NCBI RefSeq assembly: GCF_050281185.1
Contig: NZ_JBNNWS010000015.1
Span: 91,628 to 155,627 of the forward strand
Length of the DNA stretch: 64,000 nt
DNA from: Heyndrickxia sp050281185
GTDB lineage: Bacteria; Bacillota; Bacilli; Bacillales; Bacillaceae_C
Reading direction: 5' to 3'
Positions 51,229 to 60,994 of this stretch are shown in pieces. A program made the translations under genes and the position numbers. Within the stretch, counting starts at the first letter, position 1, and each line of letters opens with the position of its first letter. Under the pieces are notes generated by a model that saw only the letters and a program-made list of their open reading frames with translations, had not been told where the DNA came from and made no database searches.

Positions 51229-53262
51229 ATGGGAATTTTTCTTATTGTTTTATCATTATTAGCAATTATCGGACTTTCTAATATTGTGAATCATCTTGTG
51301 CCATATATTCCCGTGCCGCTTATTCAGATCGCTTTAGGCATATTAATTGCGGTAATTCCTTTAGGAATACATATCCCTATGGAGACAGAATTATTTTTAG
51401 TGCTCTTTATTGCACCTTTGCTTTTTAATGACGGGAGAAATGTACCGAGGTCAGCATTATGGAAATTAAGGGTTCCAATATTATTACTTGCACTAGGGTT
51501 AGTATTTGTAACGGTTATTGTGATTGGCTATTTAATACATTGGCTTATTCCTTCGATACCTCTTCCAGCAGCGTTTGCATTAGCAGCTATATTGTCACCG
51601 ACAGACGTGGTAGCAGTTAGTGCGATTTCAAGCAGGGTTAATATACCTAAAAGCATTATGCACTTGCTTGAGGGGGAGGGGTTAATGAATGATGCATCAG
51701 GGCTAGTTGCTTTTAAATTTGCAGTGACAGCAACTGTTACAGGTGTTTTCTCGCTCGCAAATGCAAGCTTGAGTTTTTTAGTTATTGCCATCGGAGGTTT
51801 TCTTGGCGGAGCGATTCTAGCTTTTTTCATTATTCAAATCAGGGTTCTTATTCGTCGTTTTGGGATGGAAGATGTAACAATCCATATGCTTATACAAATT
51901 CTTACTCCGTTTGTCATTTATTTGGTTACTGAGCATTTTCATCTTTCAGGAATATTAGCTGTTGTTGCAGCGGGAATAGTCCATGCAATTGAGAAGGACC
52001 GGGAAAAATCTCCGACTTTAGAATTACAGGTCGTTTCGAAAAGTACATGGACAGTGATTTTATATATTTTAAATGGTTTAGTGTTTGTTTTACTTGGTTT
52101 ACAAATTCCGAATGTAGCAAGTGAAATTTTTAAAGATCCACTATTTAATAATTTTGTAGTGATGAAATATATTTTGATCATTACTTTCGCATTATTGCTC
52201 CTTCGTTTCATTTGGATCTATCTATCTTGGTGGATTGGTTGGAAATTGGTTAAGAAAAAGAAAATTCTAAAACCATATCTTAGACCAATTGGGATTACTA
52301 CGATTTCAGGTGTTAGAGGAGCTGTAACATTAGCGGGGTCGTTTTCGATTCCTTTTTTACTAGCTGATGGGAGTCCATTTCCTGAGCGCTCTCTAATCAT
52401 TTTTATCGCAGCAGGAGTAATATTAGTAACTTTAATCATCGCGAGCATCTTCCTGCCAATGATTGCAAAATCAGCTGAAGAAAAGGTAGATAGTGAAAGA
52501 AAAGAAATGGAAAAGAAAGCATTTATTCAAACGAAAGTAGCAGCTATACGGGCAACCGAGGAAATGATAAATGATGTGAATCGCTCTGCTGCTTTATCTA
52601 TTATTTCAGATTATAACCAGAAAATAAGTCAGTATAAATATGAAAGTGCCGATGCCAACTTGCGTAAGAAGGAAGAAACTGAAATTAGGATTAGGGCACT
52701 GGAGGCAGAGTCTTCATATATTACGAAATTGATAAAAGAAAGACGGATTGATCGTGAAACAGCTTATATTGCTAAAGAATATATTCGTCGAATGGAAATT
52801 GCTATTACGAACAAAATTAAATATAGGGTTTTCGTTTTATGGACGTTGATAAGAAAAATCTTGTTTCGAATAGTACAGATGTTTGTCCCAAATAAAAAGA
52901 TATTAGACAAAAAACGGAATATAATACGAAGCATCATCTACTTAAAAAAGAATATGGCTGAATCAGCTATTCAAGATCTGAAAAATGGATTAACTTCTCA
53001 TAATAAAAATATTACTTTTCTTGTGATAGGAGAATATAATGAACTCCTTACTAATTTAAAATTGCATAATAATGCTAGTGCCGCTAAGGAGTATGAACGT
53101 TTAAAACGTGAATTGCAAGGTAAGGCCTTTCAAGCCGAACGAGATGAAATTCAAAAGATGTATGAAAAAGGGCAAATTACCGCCGATATTGTTAAAAAGG
53201 TACGACAAAATATTAATATACGAGAAGCCTATTGGATGGAAAAGAACAGTTTACATGGGTAA
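51229..53262 (+). CDS. nhaK: Na+/H+ antiporter, CPA1 family (NhaK-like)
   Basis: A 677-residue membrane antiporter that exchanges sodium (perhaps potassium) for protons and supports pH and salt balance. About 12 helices fill residues 1-425, with the CPA1 signature ILSPTDVVAVSAI, EGEGLMNDASGLVAF and GVRGAVTLAGSF. The C-terminal ~250 residues are cytoplasmic, highly charged and helical, as in B. subtilis NhaK (YvgP, about the same length), and probably regulate activity. The start at ATG 51229 has AAAGGAT upstream. A terminator follows. Confidence 0.92.
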   Translation: MGIFLIVLSLLAIIGLSNIVNHLVPYIPVPLIQIALGILIAVIPLGIHIPMETELFLVLFIAPLLFNDGRNVPRSALWKLRVPILLLALGLVFVTVIVIGYLIHWLIPSIPLPAAFALAAILSPTDVVAVSAISSRVNIPKSIMHLLEGEGLMNDASGLVAFKFAVTATVTGVFSLANASLSFLVIAIGGFLGGAILAFFIIQIRVLIRRFGMEDVTIHMLIQILTPFVIYLVTEHFHLSGILAVVAAGIVHAIEKDREKSPTLELQVVSKSTWTVILYILNGLVFVLLGLQIPNVASEIFKDPLFNNFVVMKYILIITFALLLLRFIWIYLSWWIGWKLVKKKKILKPYLRPIGITTISGVRGAVTLAGSFSIPFLLADGSPFPERSLIIFIAAGVILVTLIIASIFLPMIAKSAEEKVDSERKEMEKKAFIQTKVAAIRATEEMINDVNRSAALSIISDYNQKISQYKYESADANLRKKEETEIRIRALEAESSYITKLIKERRIDRETAYIAKEYIRRMEIAITNKIKYRVFVLWTLIRKILFRIVQMFVPNKKILDKKRNIIRSIIYLKKNMAESAIQDLKNGLTSHNKNITFLVIGEYNELLTNLKLHNNASAAKEYERLKRELQGKAFQAERDEIQKMYEKGQITADIVKKVRQNINIREAYWMEKNSLHG

Positions 53263-53358
53263 TCTTTTAGTGATTGACTTCATTTTTAAGTTGATTCACT
53301 AGAATTTTTTATCCTATTTGGTTATTAAAAGGATTGATTCTTTGATACAAATCAAAAT

Positions 53359-53410
53359 GAGGGCGGCTCATAATTATTTGGATTTAAATAATTATGGGTC
53401 GCCCTCGTTT
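53359..53410 (+). terminator. Terminator of the antiporter gene
   Basis: GAGGGCG...CATAATTATTT pairs with AAATAATTATG...CGCCCTC over about 20 bp with small mismatches, followed by GTTTG. Confidence 0.7.
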
Positions 53411-53419
53411 GTCGATATT

Positions 53420-53932
53420 TCATTTACTTGGCAAAGAATTAGATTGTATAACCTTCTTTTGTAAGGATTGGAATGTTTCCTTTTCATAGAAAGCATCTGC
53501 CCGTTGCTGTATTTCATTTAACATATTGCCATTTTCCATTAGCGTTTCTTGTATACGATCGATTAATTGAAGAGCATTTTTCCCAGTGATTTGCATGGCA
53601 ACTCGTTCAAGTAGAACTTTTGCATCAACCGAGAATTTTTCAGCAAAACTATGACACATTACTATATTGATTCGAAGTGCCTCAGAGTATTCACTTGTAA
53701 ATGCCCGACGTATACATCCCCGAACACCAGCATAACCATATGAAATTTCGGATATAGCCCGATAAAAAAGAATCATACCATCTGCATGACTGGATTCTGG
53801 GTGCACCCTAAGTTCACTTACTAATGAAGTTAATCTCCGTATCACTGGTTTAGCTGACTCCATTGCTTTCCACCATTCTAACAAACGATATTTCTCATCC
53901 TCACTCATAGTCATAGGGTTAGTATTTAGCAT
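53420..53932 (-). CDS. Unknown helical protein in the YmaF locus (second)
   Basis: A 170-residue soluble, mostly helical protein. No family recognised. It shares with the next upstream gene a phrase of the type (S/E)LR(I/V)xP ... (I)xYG(Y/F)xxV(R/Q)GxIxR (here ELRVHPES ... ISYGYAGVRGCIRRAF), so the two look like distant paralogues in tandem. The start has GGGGGA. It lies 24 bp downstream of that gene, and both follow ymaF on the minus strand, suggesting one operon. Confidence 0.7.
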   Translation of the reverse strand: MLNTNPMTMSEDEKYRLLEWWKAMESAKPVIRRLTSLVSELRVHPESSHADGMILFYRAISEISYGYAGVRGCIRRAFTSEYSEALRINIVMCHSFAEKFSVDAKVLLERVAMQITGKNALQLIDRIQETLMENGNMLNEIQQRADAFYEKETFQSLQKKVIQSNSLPSK

Positions 53933-53956
53933 CTATATTTCCCCCTTTTACTATTA

Positions 53957-54463
53957 TTAAAGACGTGGGATCGCTTGTATATTTTCGATTCGTGCACGTA
54001 TGATCTCCCATTCTGGACCTAAAAGAGCTTTACCGTGTTTTATAGCTTCCTTGATCATTTCTGCAATTTGAAGATTTAAATATCGACTTATCTCAACTAA
54101 ATTATAGACATTTTGATTTGCTTCCTTTACAACTAATTCAAAATTAGGGCTTAATTGTGCTTCACTAATACGAAGTGTATCAAGGTCAAAAACAAGCATT
54201 TCTTTTGCAAGTGAAATAAATTCCCCTTTGCGTAGGCGAATAATTGTTCCTTGAACTGCATCAAAGCCGTAACCTATATCTGCGACAGTAGCATGGTAAG
54301 GATTGAGGCCAGGTGCAATCCTTAATGATGGAATAGATCGAAAACCAGTAGTTATGGAACATACTACTTCTTTTGCAGCCATTCCTTTTTCCAAGGCTGC
54401 ATAAATGGCTTCAAGATAAGTGCGGCTGTGGTAAGAGTTCATATCAATAGTGGTCGAAGTCAA
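53957..54463 (-). CDS. Unknown helical protein in the YmaF locus (first)
   Basis: A 168-residue soluble protein from the chosen start. Residues ~50-85 (SLRIAPGLNPYHATVADIGYGFDAVQG is split here as SLRIAPGLN and IGYGFDAVQGTIIR) echo the neighbouring gene at 53420. The rest is helical. The frame opens at GTG 54478, but TTG 54463 has GAGGG 8 nt upstream and is preferred. It is flanked by ymaF upstream and its probable paralogue downstream. Confidence 0.7.
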   Translation of the reverse strand: MTSTTIDMNSYHSRTYLEAIYAALEKGMAAKEVVCSITTGFRSIPSLRIAPGLNPYHATVADIGYGFDAVQGTIIRLRKGEFISLAKEMLVFDLDTLRISEAQLSPNFELVVKEANQNVYNLVEISRYLNLQIAEMIKEAIKHGKALLGPEWEIIRARIENIQAIPRL

Positions 54464-54523
54464 GGCGGTGTCCCTCACTTATTTTTATATGTTAGTGAAA
54501 CAGTGCCCTAAAACTTAGTTTCC

Positions 54524-54910
54524 CTAATTGCTAGGACTAGTATTGCCGCTATATTTGTGCGTATGTGGATGGGATCCGTTCACTGTCGTTACTCCACTGA
54601 ATTTATGATAGTGTCCTCCATCAGGTAAGGGAATGGCAGGGCCGGTTACACCTCGAATTTCATGTTTATGTCCATCATCAAAGGAAGTGATTGTAAAGTA
54701 TTTGTGAGTATGCGGCACTCCACTAGGAGCAGGTTCAGTTGTACCAGCATAACGATGCTCATGCCCAACATTGAATGAGGTTACTCCTGAAAAGTGATGC
54801 TTATGAAGCGGCCTGCCATCCCATGAAGTAAGATATAAAACGTGAGAGTGCTCCGAATCCATATTAGAACCAGGTGAATGAATAATAAAACCAGTGATAG
54901 GTATTTCCAT
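54524..54910 (-). CDS. ymaF: YmaF family protein
   Basis: A 128-residue histidine-rich protein of the YmaF family. Family blocks are FIIHSPGSNMDSEHSH, SWDGRPLHKHHFSGVTSF, VGHEHRYAGTT, GVPHTHKY, DDGHKHEIRG and HYHKFSGVTTVNG. Six GH/HH-type repeats with regular spacing suggest a beta structure that binds metal ions, but no role is established. The ATG at 54910 has AAAGGTGG upstream; the longer frame is unsupported. It heads a three-gene minus-strand cluster. Confidence 0.9.
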   Translation of the reverse strand: MEIPITGFIIHSPGSNMDSEHSHVLYLTSWDGRPLHKHHFSGVTSFNVGHEHRYAGTTEPAPSGVPHTHKYFTITSFDDGHKHEIRGVTGPAIPLPDGGHYHKFSGVTTVNGSHPHTHKYSGNTSPSN

Positions 54911-54946
54911 GATGAATTTTCCACCTTTCCTATTTTTATATATCAA

Positions 54947-55333
54947 AATTACAAATTTCTTTATCTGTTTTTCACAAAATCATATTCCTAATTATATTTT
55001 TTAGACCAAAAGACAAGGTTTTTTCGGCAAATTACCATTTATAGGCTAAAAAAGTAAAACATCGATAAGTTTGCAATAGATCACCTTATATCTATTTAAA
55101 TAAGGAAATAGAACTATTATTTCGACAAATATTACAGTGGTTCTGTTCTTTTATAAAGAATTAATATCAAAATTAACTGTTTTTTATTGAATACTGGAAA
55201 AAAATGAATGTAATCCATTACAAAAGGAGCATATACTGCGATTAGCTAATATATTGTTGTCGAAAGATGAAGATTGCGTCCTGGTAAATTTAGAATATAA
55301 TGAAAATTACAAACGCCAAAAGGAGGTCATTTA
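54947..55333. other. Intergenic region between ymaF and the protease gene
   Basis: A divergent gap of about 390 bp. AT-rich, with no reading frame or strong hairpin. A short CCTTAT/ATAAGG inverted pair at about 55083-55104 is too weak to name. It must hold promoters for both directions, but I could not pick one confidently. Confidence 0.4.
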
Positions 55334-56692
55334 ATGACAATTAAAAAAGGATTATTTGCTGGTGCCCTAAGTCTAGCATTGTGTGCATCAACAGTATTTG
55401 CAAGCGGGGCTAGTGTGGGACAAGCCCAAACAGTTGAAAAGAAATATTTAATAGTTTTTAAAGACGAGACAAAATTACCTGCTGGTTATGAAGATTTACT
55501 AAAGAAAGCTGGCGGCCAGGTTCATCAGAATCTAGAAAAGCTAGGAGCTGTTGAGGTTTCCTCTAGCAATCCAAATTTCCTGAAAGAAGTGAAAAAGTCT
55601 TCAATTGTGTCTGAAGCTAGTGTAGAAAGTAAAATTATTGCTGAGGATCCAGAAATAGAGGCAACATTTTCCTATGATGAGGTCGCAGCATCTAATGCTG
55701 ACCTATATGAACAGTTACAATGGGACATAAAACAAGTAACGAATAATGGGGAGTCATGGAATCTTCCTGGTGGAACAGGGAAGTCAGCATCTGGTGACGA
55801 TATTGTCGTTGCAGTTATTGATACAGGAATTGACTATACCCATCCAGATTTAAAAGCAAATTATGCTTACGGGAAATCGTTTGTACCAGGTTATCCAGAT
55901 GCGAAGGACCAAAATGGTCATGGAACCCATGTAGCTGGTTCAATTGCGGCAAAAGGGAGAACAATGGGAATAGGGCCTGATCTTAAAGTAGCTTCTTACC
56001 GTGTGTTTGGACCTACTGGAGAAGCAACTACAGCTTCTATTGCTGAAGCATTAATGACTGCTGCTGATGATAATGTCGACGTAGTAAATATGTCATTAGG
56101 CGGCTATGCTTGGTATCAGGATCCGGAATTTACGACAAAAGACATTGTTGCTGAAGAGCAAATGTTTAATCGAGCAATAAATTATGCAATCAAAAAAGGA
56201 GTTACGGTTGTTGGATCCGCAGGAAATAATGCTGTAGATATTAGCAGTCCGGGAAAACTTTCAGGTGATGATAAGGGTGCAACACACAGAAGTCCGAGTA
56301 ACCAAAATTTGATCAGAGTTTCTGCTGGAGGACAATTGAAAAATCTTGCCTATTACTCTAATTACGGAGTGGGTAAAATCGATGTAATGGCTCCAGGCGG
56401 TGATTTAGGACCTAACTATGATCCTGAGACAGGGATAGGCAGAGATAATTCTTACTTATGCTTAGCTACGGTACCAGGGGGTTATGGTTACAAAGCTGGG
56501 ACATCCATGGCTGCTCCTAAAGTTGCAGCACTTGCAGGTGTAATCATTGCAAAGTATGGAAAAGATAAACTTAATCCTTCACAAGTAAAACATATTATTT
56601 TGAAATCAGCTGATGATATTTTCAAACCAGGTTATGATGAAAAGTCTGGCCATGGTTTAATTAATGCAGTCAGTGCATTAAAATATAAATAA
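55334..56692 (+). CDS. Subtilisin-like (S8) serine protease
   Basis: A 452-residue secreted protease. It has a signal peptide (residues ~1-31), an inhibitor-I9-type propeptide (about 35-110, starting KKYLIVFKDE) and a catalytic domain with the triad in AVIDTGIDYTHPDL (Asp), NGHGTHVAGSIA (His) and YKAGTSMAAPKVAAL (Ser). The oxyanion asparagine lies in VVGSAGNNA. The propeptide should fold the enzyme and then be removed. An insertion around residues 345-385 is longer than in subtilisin. The ribosome binding site AAAGGAGG is strong. Monocistronic with its own terminator. Confidence 0.96.
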   Translation: MTIKKGLFAGALSLALCASTVFASGASVGQAQTVEKKYLIVFKDETKLPAGYEDLLKKAGGQVHQNLEKLGAVEVSSSNPNFLKEVKKSSIVSEASVESKIIAEDPEIEATFSYDEVAASNADLYEQLQWDIKQVTNNGESWNLPGGTGKSASGDDIVVAVIDTGIDYTHPDLKANYAYGKSFVPGYPDAKDQNGHGTHVAGSIAAKGRTMGIGPDLKVASYRVFGPTGEATTASIAEALMTAADDNVDVVNMSLGGYAWYQDPEFTTKDIVAEEQMFNRAINYAIKKGVTVVGSAGNNAVDISSPGKLSGDDKGATHRSPSNQNLIRVSAGGQLKNLAYYSNYGVGKIDVMAPGGDLGPNYDPETGIGRDNSYLCLATVPGGYGYKAGTSMAAPKVAALAGVIIAKYGKDKLNPSQVKHIILKSADDIFKPGYDEKSGHGLINAVSALKYK

Positions 56693-56697
56693 AGATC

Positions 56698-56735
56698 AAA
56701 ACAAAGCTATCGGAGGTTTCGATAGCTTTGTTTAT
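56698..56735. terminator. Terminator of the protease gene
   Basis: A perfect 14-bp stem, AAACAAAGCTATCG/CGATAGCTTTGTTT, 5 bp after the stop; it may also serve the ferredoxin gene on the other strand. Confidence 0.9.
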
Positions 56736-56773
56736 TGTTTAATTAATAGAACGACTTTGTATTCAAATTAATT

Positions 56774-57094
56774 TTAATCGACCGGTCTTGGTCCAGCATC
56801 CTTACCAGTGTTTTCTATTGTCAATATTGGACGAACAGATATGTCACTGCTTACACGAACCTGACAAGATAAACGAAGATGATCCTCTATACCATTATCA
56901 TAAATCGCCTTTTTCTCAATAATTGTTAAATCACAAAATTCACCTGCTAACATTTCTACTCTGCAGGTTGTACATTTCGCATTTCCTCCACAACGGTGTA
57001 AAATATTTATTCCATTATCCTCTAATGCTAAAACTAGCTTTTTCCCTTCTTCAACTTCAAAGGTCCCTTGTCCTGGAACAGTAACCTTTGGCAT
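56774..57094 (-). CDS. 2Fe-2S ferredoxin
   Basis: A 106-residue plant-type (adrenodoxin-like) ferredoxin. The cluster ligands are CGGNAKCTTCR (three cysteines) and the distal LSCQV. It would carry single electrons to an unknown partner in the cytoplasm. The strand-rich ends (TVPGQGTFEVEEG, ISVRPIL) fit the fold. The start has GGAGG upstream. It is monocistronic here, so no partner can be inferred. Confidence 0.93.
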   Translation of the reverse strand: MPKVTVPGQGTFEVEEGKKLVLALEDNGINILHRCGGNAKCTTCRVEMLAGEFCDLTIIEKKAIYDNGIEDHLRLSCQVRVSSDISVRPILTIENTGKDAGPRPVD

Positions 57095-57336
57095 TTTGTG
57101 ATACCTCCATATATAAATTATGTTTTTTACATAGTTTTTCCTTCTCTATTGTTCCTTAAACTAAATAATGAAATAAAAAGTAATAGAAATGACTAATTTG
57201 CGGTAAATTATGAAAGGATTGACATTATCGCGAATTATAAAAACTGCTGCATAAGAAGTTTTTTAAAAATATTTTATGAATATGTGTATGTGAATCTTAA
57301 AAACATCATCATATAAAAAATGTTTAGAGGTGTAGA

Positions 57337-59016
57337 TTGTTGCAGATTCAAAAAATGAATAAAGAACAAAAGCTTATTATCTTCGCTTTTCTAGTATTGA
57401 CTTTTTTTGTATTCCCATTATTCATACTAGGGGAAAATGCACATATACGTGTCCATGACAATCTGGATTCTAATCTTTCTTGGTATACAGTTTTAGCTAA
57501 AAGCGGCCAATTAACAGGTCCTACTAATGCTACAATTGCACAAATTATTAATGGAAACTTATCTAGAAATGCATTTGGTACAGAATTTAGTTTAATTGTA
57601 TGGCTTTATGCCCTATTCCCAACGATGATTGCTTATGCTCTAAGTCAGACGATAACAAGGTTCGTCGCATTTATAGGTATGTTTTTATTATTAAAAAAGC
57701 ATTTCCTGCCGGGAAAAGGCTGGGAGATAATCAATATTGGCACAGCACTTGATTTCGCACTAACCCCATTTTGGCCATCAGGGATGTTAAGTACACTAGG
57801 AATGCCGCTTGCACTATGGGCTTTCCTTAATATCCGTAAAGGGGAGGGATTGTTGAAAAATTACTTAATACTTACTCTTATCCCTTTTTATTCGAGTGTT
57901 GTGTTAGGATTTTTCTTTTTTCTTTGTGCAATGGGGATATTTTGGATTGTCGATGTGATCAGGCAAAGAAGATGGAATTGGCGCTTCTTGTTTTCAATCG
58001 CTTATATGTCAATTGTCTATTTAATAGTTGAATATAGACTCGTTTTTTCCATTTTGTTTGGTGAACCAAATAGTAGGGATGAATATTTTCATACTAGATT
58101 GTCCTTTTGGCATTCAGTCCAGCTTACCTTTAAAAATTTCATTCTAGGTCATAATCATGTCATGACTGTCCATACCTTTGTTATTTTGCCTGTCATGTTG
58201 TTAGCTTTATTTTTTGTTGTTAAGAAAAGCTTGTGGAAACAAGAAAAGACCTTTATTATTTTGTTCTGTTTGAATTTCGGATTATCTGCCTGGTACGCAT
58301 TCTGGTTTTATAAAGGGTGGCAACCGCTAACTGAACGCTTTCATTTTCTTAATACGTTTAACTTTGCTCGTTTCCATTTTTTAAGACCGCTTGTCGTATA
58401 TTTACTGTTCGCTTTGTCGCTAAAAATACTCTATTTTTGTGGAGAATTCTCGAGAAAAGCAACAGCTGTTCTTGTCGTCTTACAGCTTATAGTTGTTTCA
58501 TTGTTTAACGAAGAGATTATTTTTCACGATAAACCATCGGTTAAGCAATTTTTTGCAGTAGAACAATTTAGTGACATAAAAAAACATATTAACTTGCCCC
58601 AAGATGAATATCGTGTAGCAAGTATTGGAATTCATCCGGCAATAGCACAGTATAATGGTTTTTATACTCTGGATACCTATAATAATTTCTATCCGTTAAG
58701 CTATAAATATCAATTCAGGGAAATTATTGAAAAAGAGCTCGCCAAAAATAAAACAATTAAAACGTATTTTGATGAGTGGGGTGGACGGTGTTATGTATTT
58801 ACTGATGAACTTGGAAAACATTATATGTTTAATAAAAATTCAAAAAAGAGGTTAAAAAACCTTGAACTTAATATTGAACCTTTTAAGGCGATGGGCGGCA
58901 GATATATTTTTTCGGCAGTTCCAATCGATAATGCATCCGAAAATAGTTTGGAATTAGAAAAGGTTTTTGAATCAAATAGTTCTGTATGGAAAATATATCT
59001 TTATAAGGCAATATAG
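57337..59016 (+). CDS. DUF6044 membrane protein (YkoS-like)
   Basis: A 559-residue polytopic membrane protein with about ten to twelve helices in residues 10-395 and a large extracytoplasmic C-terminal domain (about 400-559). Layout and phrases such as ENAHIRVHDNLDSNLSWY match DUF6044 proteins, of which B. subtilis YkoS is one. These resemble GT-C-fold membrane glycosyltransferases: an Asp-bearing first loop (VHDNLDSN) in the right place supports this. The start is TTG 57337, or TTG 57340, with AGAGGTG upstream. The substrate is unknown. Confidence 0.82.
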   Translation: MLQIQKMNKEQKLIIFAFLVLTFFVFPLFILGENAHIRVHDNLDSNLSWYTVLAKSGQLTGPTNATIAQIINGNLSRNAFGTEFSLIVWLYALFPTMIAYALSQTITRFVAFIGMFLLLKKHFLPGKGWEIINIGTALDFALTPFWPSGMLSTLGMPLALWAFLNIRKGEGLLKNYLILTLIPFYSSVVLGFFFFLCAMGIFWIVDVIRQRRWNWRFLFSIAYMSIVYLIVEYRLVFSILFGEPNSRDEYFHTRLSFWHSVQLTFKNFILGHNHVMTVHTFVILPVMLLALFFVVKKSLWKQEKTFIILFCLNFGLSAWYAFWFYKGWQPLTERFHFLNTFNFARFHFLRPLVVYLLFALSLKILYFCGEFSRKATAVLVVLQLIVVSLFNEEIIFHDKPSVKQFFAVEQFSDIKKHINLPQDEYRVASIGIHPAIAQYNGFYTLDTYNNFYPLSYKYQFREIIEKELAKNKTIKTYFDEWGGRCYVFTDELGKHYMFNKNSKKRLKNLELNIEPFKAMGGRYIFSAVPIDNASENSLELEKVFESNSSVWKIYLYKAI

Positions 59017-59131
59017 CATCAAGTGAAATGATCTTTTTTTCAAATGGGAAATAAATATACGTTAAATGTATTTCGACTTACTACCATAAAAATTTAGTTA
59101 TACAGAAAATATGATGTTGGAGCGGTCTATC

Positions 59132-59845
59132 ATGTCAGACCTAATCGAAATATTAATTCGATCTGTTTTTGCATTTTTTCTATTTATGATTATTGCTCAT
59201 TTTCTTGGTAAACAAACCATTTCACGAATGACATCGCATCATTTTATTGCTGCAGCTACATTTGGATCCATTACTGCTAATCTTGCGTTTAACATTCGAA
59301 ATGAAGCATGGCAGGTTACTGCAGCGATGATTATTTTTTTCATCTCTGCTTTTATATCTAGCGTTATTTCTTTAAAATATCGAAACGCTAGAAAATGGTT
59401 ATCCGGGAAACCGACTGTTATCATTGAAAACGGAAAAATTTTAGAAGAGAATTTAGGTAAGATTCGGTTAACAATGGATACATTAAATCATGTGTTACGG
59501 CAAAAAGATATTTTTGATATTAATGAAGTTCAATTTGCTATTGTTGAACCAAATGGAGAGTTATCCGTTCTTAAGAAACCTGATTACCGCTATTTAACGA
59601 GAAAAGATATCGGATTGTTCTCGTCAGAAGGTAACCAATTTCCTATTGAGCTCATTATGGAACGAAAAATGGTTGAGCAAAATTTAACTGACAATGGATT
59701 AACGAAAGAATGGCTGATAACTGAACTTTCGAAAAGAGGATTTAATCTTTCGGACGTATTTTATGCAGTAAAGGGTACAAATAATCACTTGTATTTTGAT
59801 CTTTACAAGGATCGTATTTCATCGCCAATTGATAAAGAAAAATAG
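59132..59845 (+). CDS. YetF-like DUF421 membrane protein
   Basis: A 237-residue protein with three N-terminal helices and a C-terminal soluble DUF421 region, as in YetF and relatives. Typical phrases are RMTSHHFIAAATFGSI, SGKPTVIIENGKI, MDTLNHVLRQKDIF, INEVQFAIVEPNGELSV and the KPDYRYLT turn. These proteins are often linked to spore germination or stress; function is unsettled. The ATG at 59132 has GGAG 9 nt upstream; the earlier ATG at 59111 has none. Confidence 0.88.
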   Translation: MSDLIEILIRSVFAFFLFMIIAHFLGKQTISRMTSHHFIAAATFGSITANLAFNIRNEAWQVTAAMIIFFISAFISSVISLKYRNARKWLSGKPTVIIENGKILEENLGKIRLTMDTLNHVLRQKDIFDINEVQFAIVEPNGELSVLKKPDYRYLTRKDIGLFSSEGNQFPIELIMERKMVEQNLTDNGLTKEWLITELSKRGFNLSDVFYAVKGTNNHLYFDLYKDRISSPIDKEK

Positions 59846-60094
59846 GAAATTTATATTACACAAATCCGTAAAATTAAGAGTTCATAGTCTAAAAGATTGG
59901 GAATCACGGTAATTTTCACCTCTATTTTATAAATGTTGGATTGAATATGACAAAAATATAGGTATAAAGTCATAGTTGTGCTTTGTTTGTAATGTTGTTC
60001 ATCAAACTAAAAAGAAATGTAACTGTATTGTTCTGTAAGATGGGTGATTGCCATGTTAGAGTGTTACCATATGAATTTTCAGGAGGTAGCATCC

Positions 60095-60763
60095 ATGAAA
60101 AAAACTTACATTTTTAAATCACTCGTTGTAGCTTTTGCAGCTACATTCGGATTTATAGATATACAGAATCTTTCGGCTGAGGCAGCTACAAACCATCAAG
60201 TAGTTAAGGGAGATAGCCTGTGGAAGCTCGGACAACATTATGGTGTAACTATTGATCATATAAAAAAAGAAAATAATCGATCAAAAGATTGGATATATAC
60301 AGGAGAAAAATTGCAAATTCCTAATAAAAAGAAGGGATCAGCTAAACATTCATCTAATAATAAAACAGAAACTCGCGACAAAGATAAAGTTTCTATTTCA
60401 AATGCAGAGAAAGATTTATTATCTCGTTTAGTTGAAGCAGAGGCAAAGGGTGAATCTTATAAAGGAAAAGTAGCAGTTGCAACCGTTGTCTTAAATCGAG
60501 TAGATTCACGTGATTTTCCGAATTCAGTTACAGGTGTTATTAAACAAGTTGTTGGGCATAGTTATGCTTTTTCACCTGTTCAAAATGGAGCAATTAATAA
60601 GCATGCATCAGATGAGGCAAAACGTGCCGTTGATGAAGCTTTAAAGAGAACAGATCGTTTAAATAATTCGATTTATTTTTATAATCCTGACATTGCAACA
60701 GATAATTGGATTCGTTCTCGTAAAGTAGTAAAGACAATTGGCCACCATGTATTTGCAAAATAA
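60095..60763 (+). CDS. LysM plus SleB/CwlJ-type cell-wall hydrolase
   Basis: A 222-residue secreted enzyme. The signal peptide ends near LSAEAATN, then a LysM domain binds peptidoglycan (HQVVKGDSLWKLGQHYGVT, ending LQIPN), a polar lysine/asparagine linker follows, and the C-terminal ~120 residues are the SleB/CwlJ Hydrolase_2 domain: LLSRLVEAEAKGESYKGKVA, VVLNRVDSRDFPNSV, and later SIYFYNP. Such enzymes cut spore cortex or vegetative wall. The ATG at 60095 has AGGAGG upstream; the longer frame to 60044 is not supported. A terminator follows. Confidence 0.93.
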   Translation: MKKTYIFKSLVVAFAATFGFIDIQNLSAEAATNHQVVKGDSLWKLGQHYGVTIDHIKKENNRSKDWIYTGEKLQIPNKKKGSAKHSSNNKTETRDKDKVSISNAEKDLLSRLVEAEAKGESYKGKVAVATVVLNRVDSRDFPNSVTGVIKQVVGHSYAFSPVQNGAINKHASDEAKRAVDEALKRTDRLNNSIYFYNPDIATDNWIRSRKVVKTIGHHVFAK

Positions 60764-60816
60764 TGAATTAAGAAGGCTGCTTTTAAGGTCTCTTATTAGC
60801 GGATGAAATTTTTAAG

Positions 60817-60850
60817 GACAGACTTCACAATTGTTGAAGCTGTCTTTTTT
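60817..60850 (+). terminator. Terminator of the LysM hydrolase gene
   Basis: The stem GACAG-CTTCA/TGAAGCTGTC with a bulged A is followed by six T. Confidence 0.8.
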
Positions 60851-60994
60851 CATTTTATAGATATATTGCTGATACATTTGATGTTTACCTGTTATTGAAT
60901 GAACACCACCGTTTTAACTGTTAAAAGATTCTGTAAACTAATTTGTTCGAAATTTTAAAAGATGGTAAACTAAATAAAAACAGGTCGTGGCAGA

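Noticed and set aside
55190..55300. Possible sigma-E or sigma-K promoter (CATATACT) ahead of the protease gene
   Set aside because: Only the -10-like half is seen; not enough to call.
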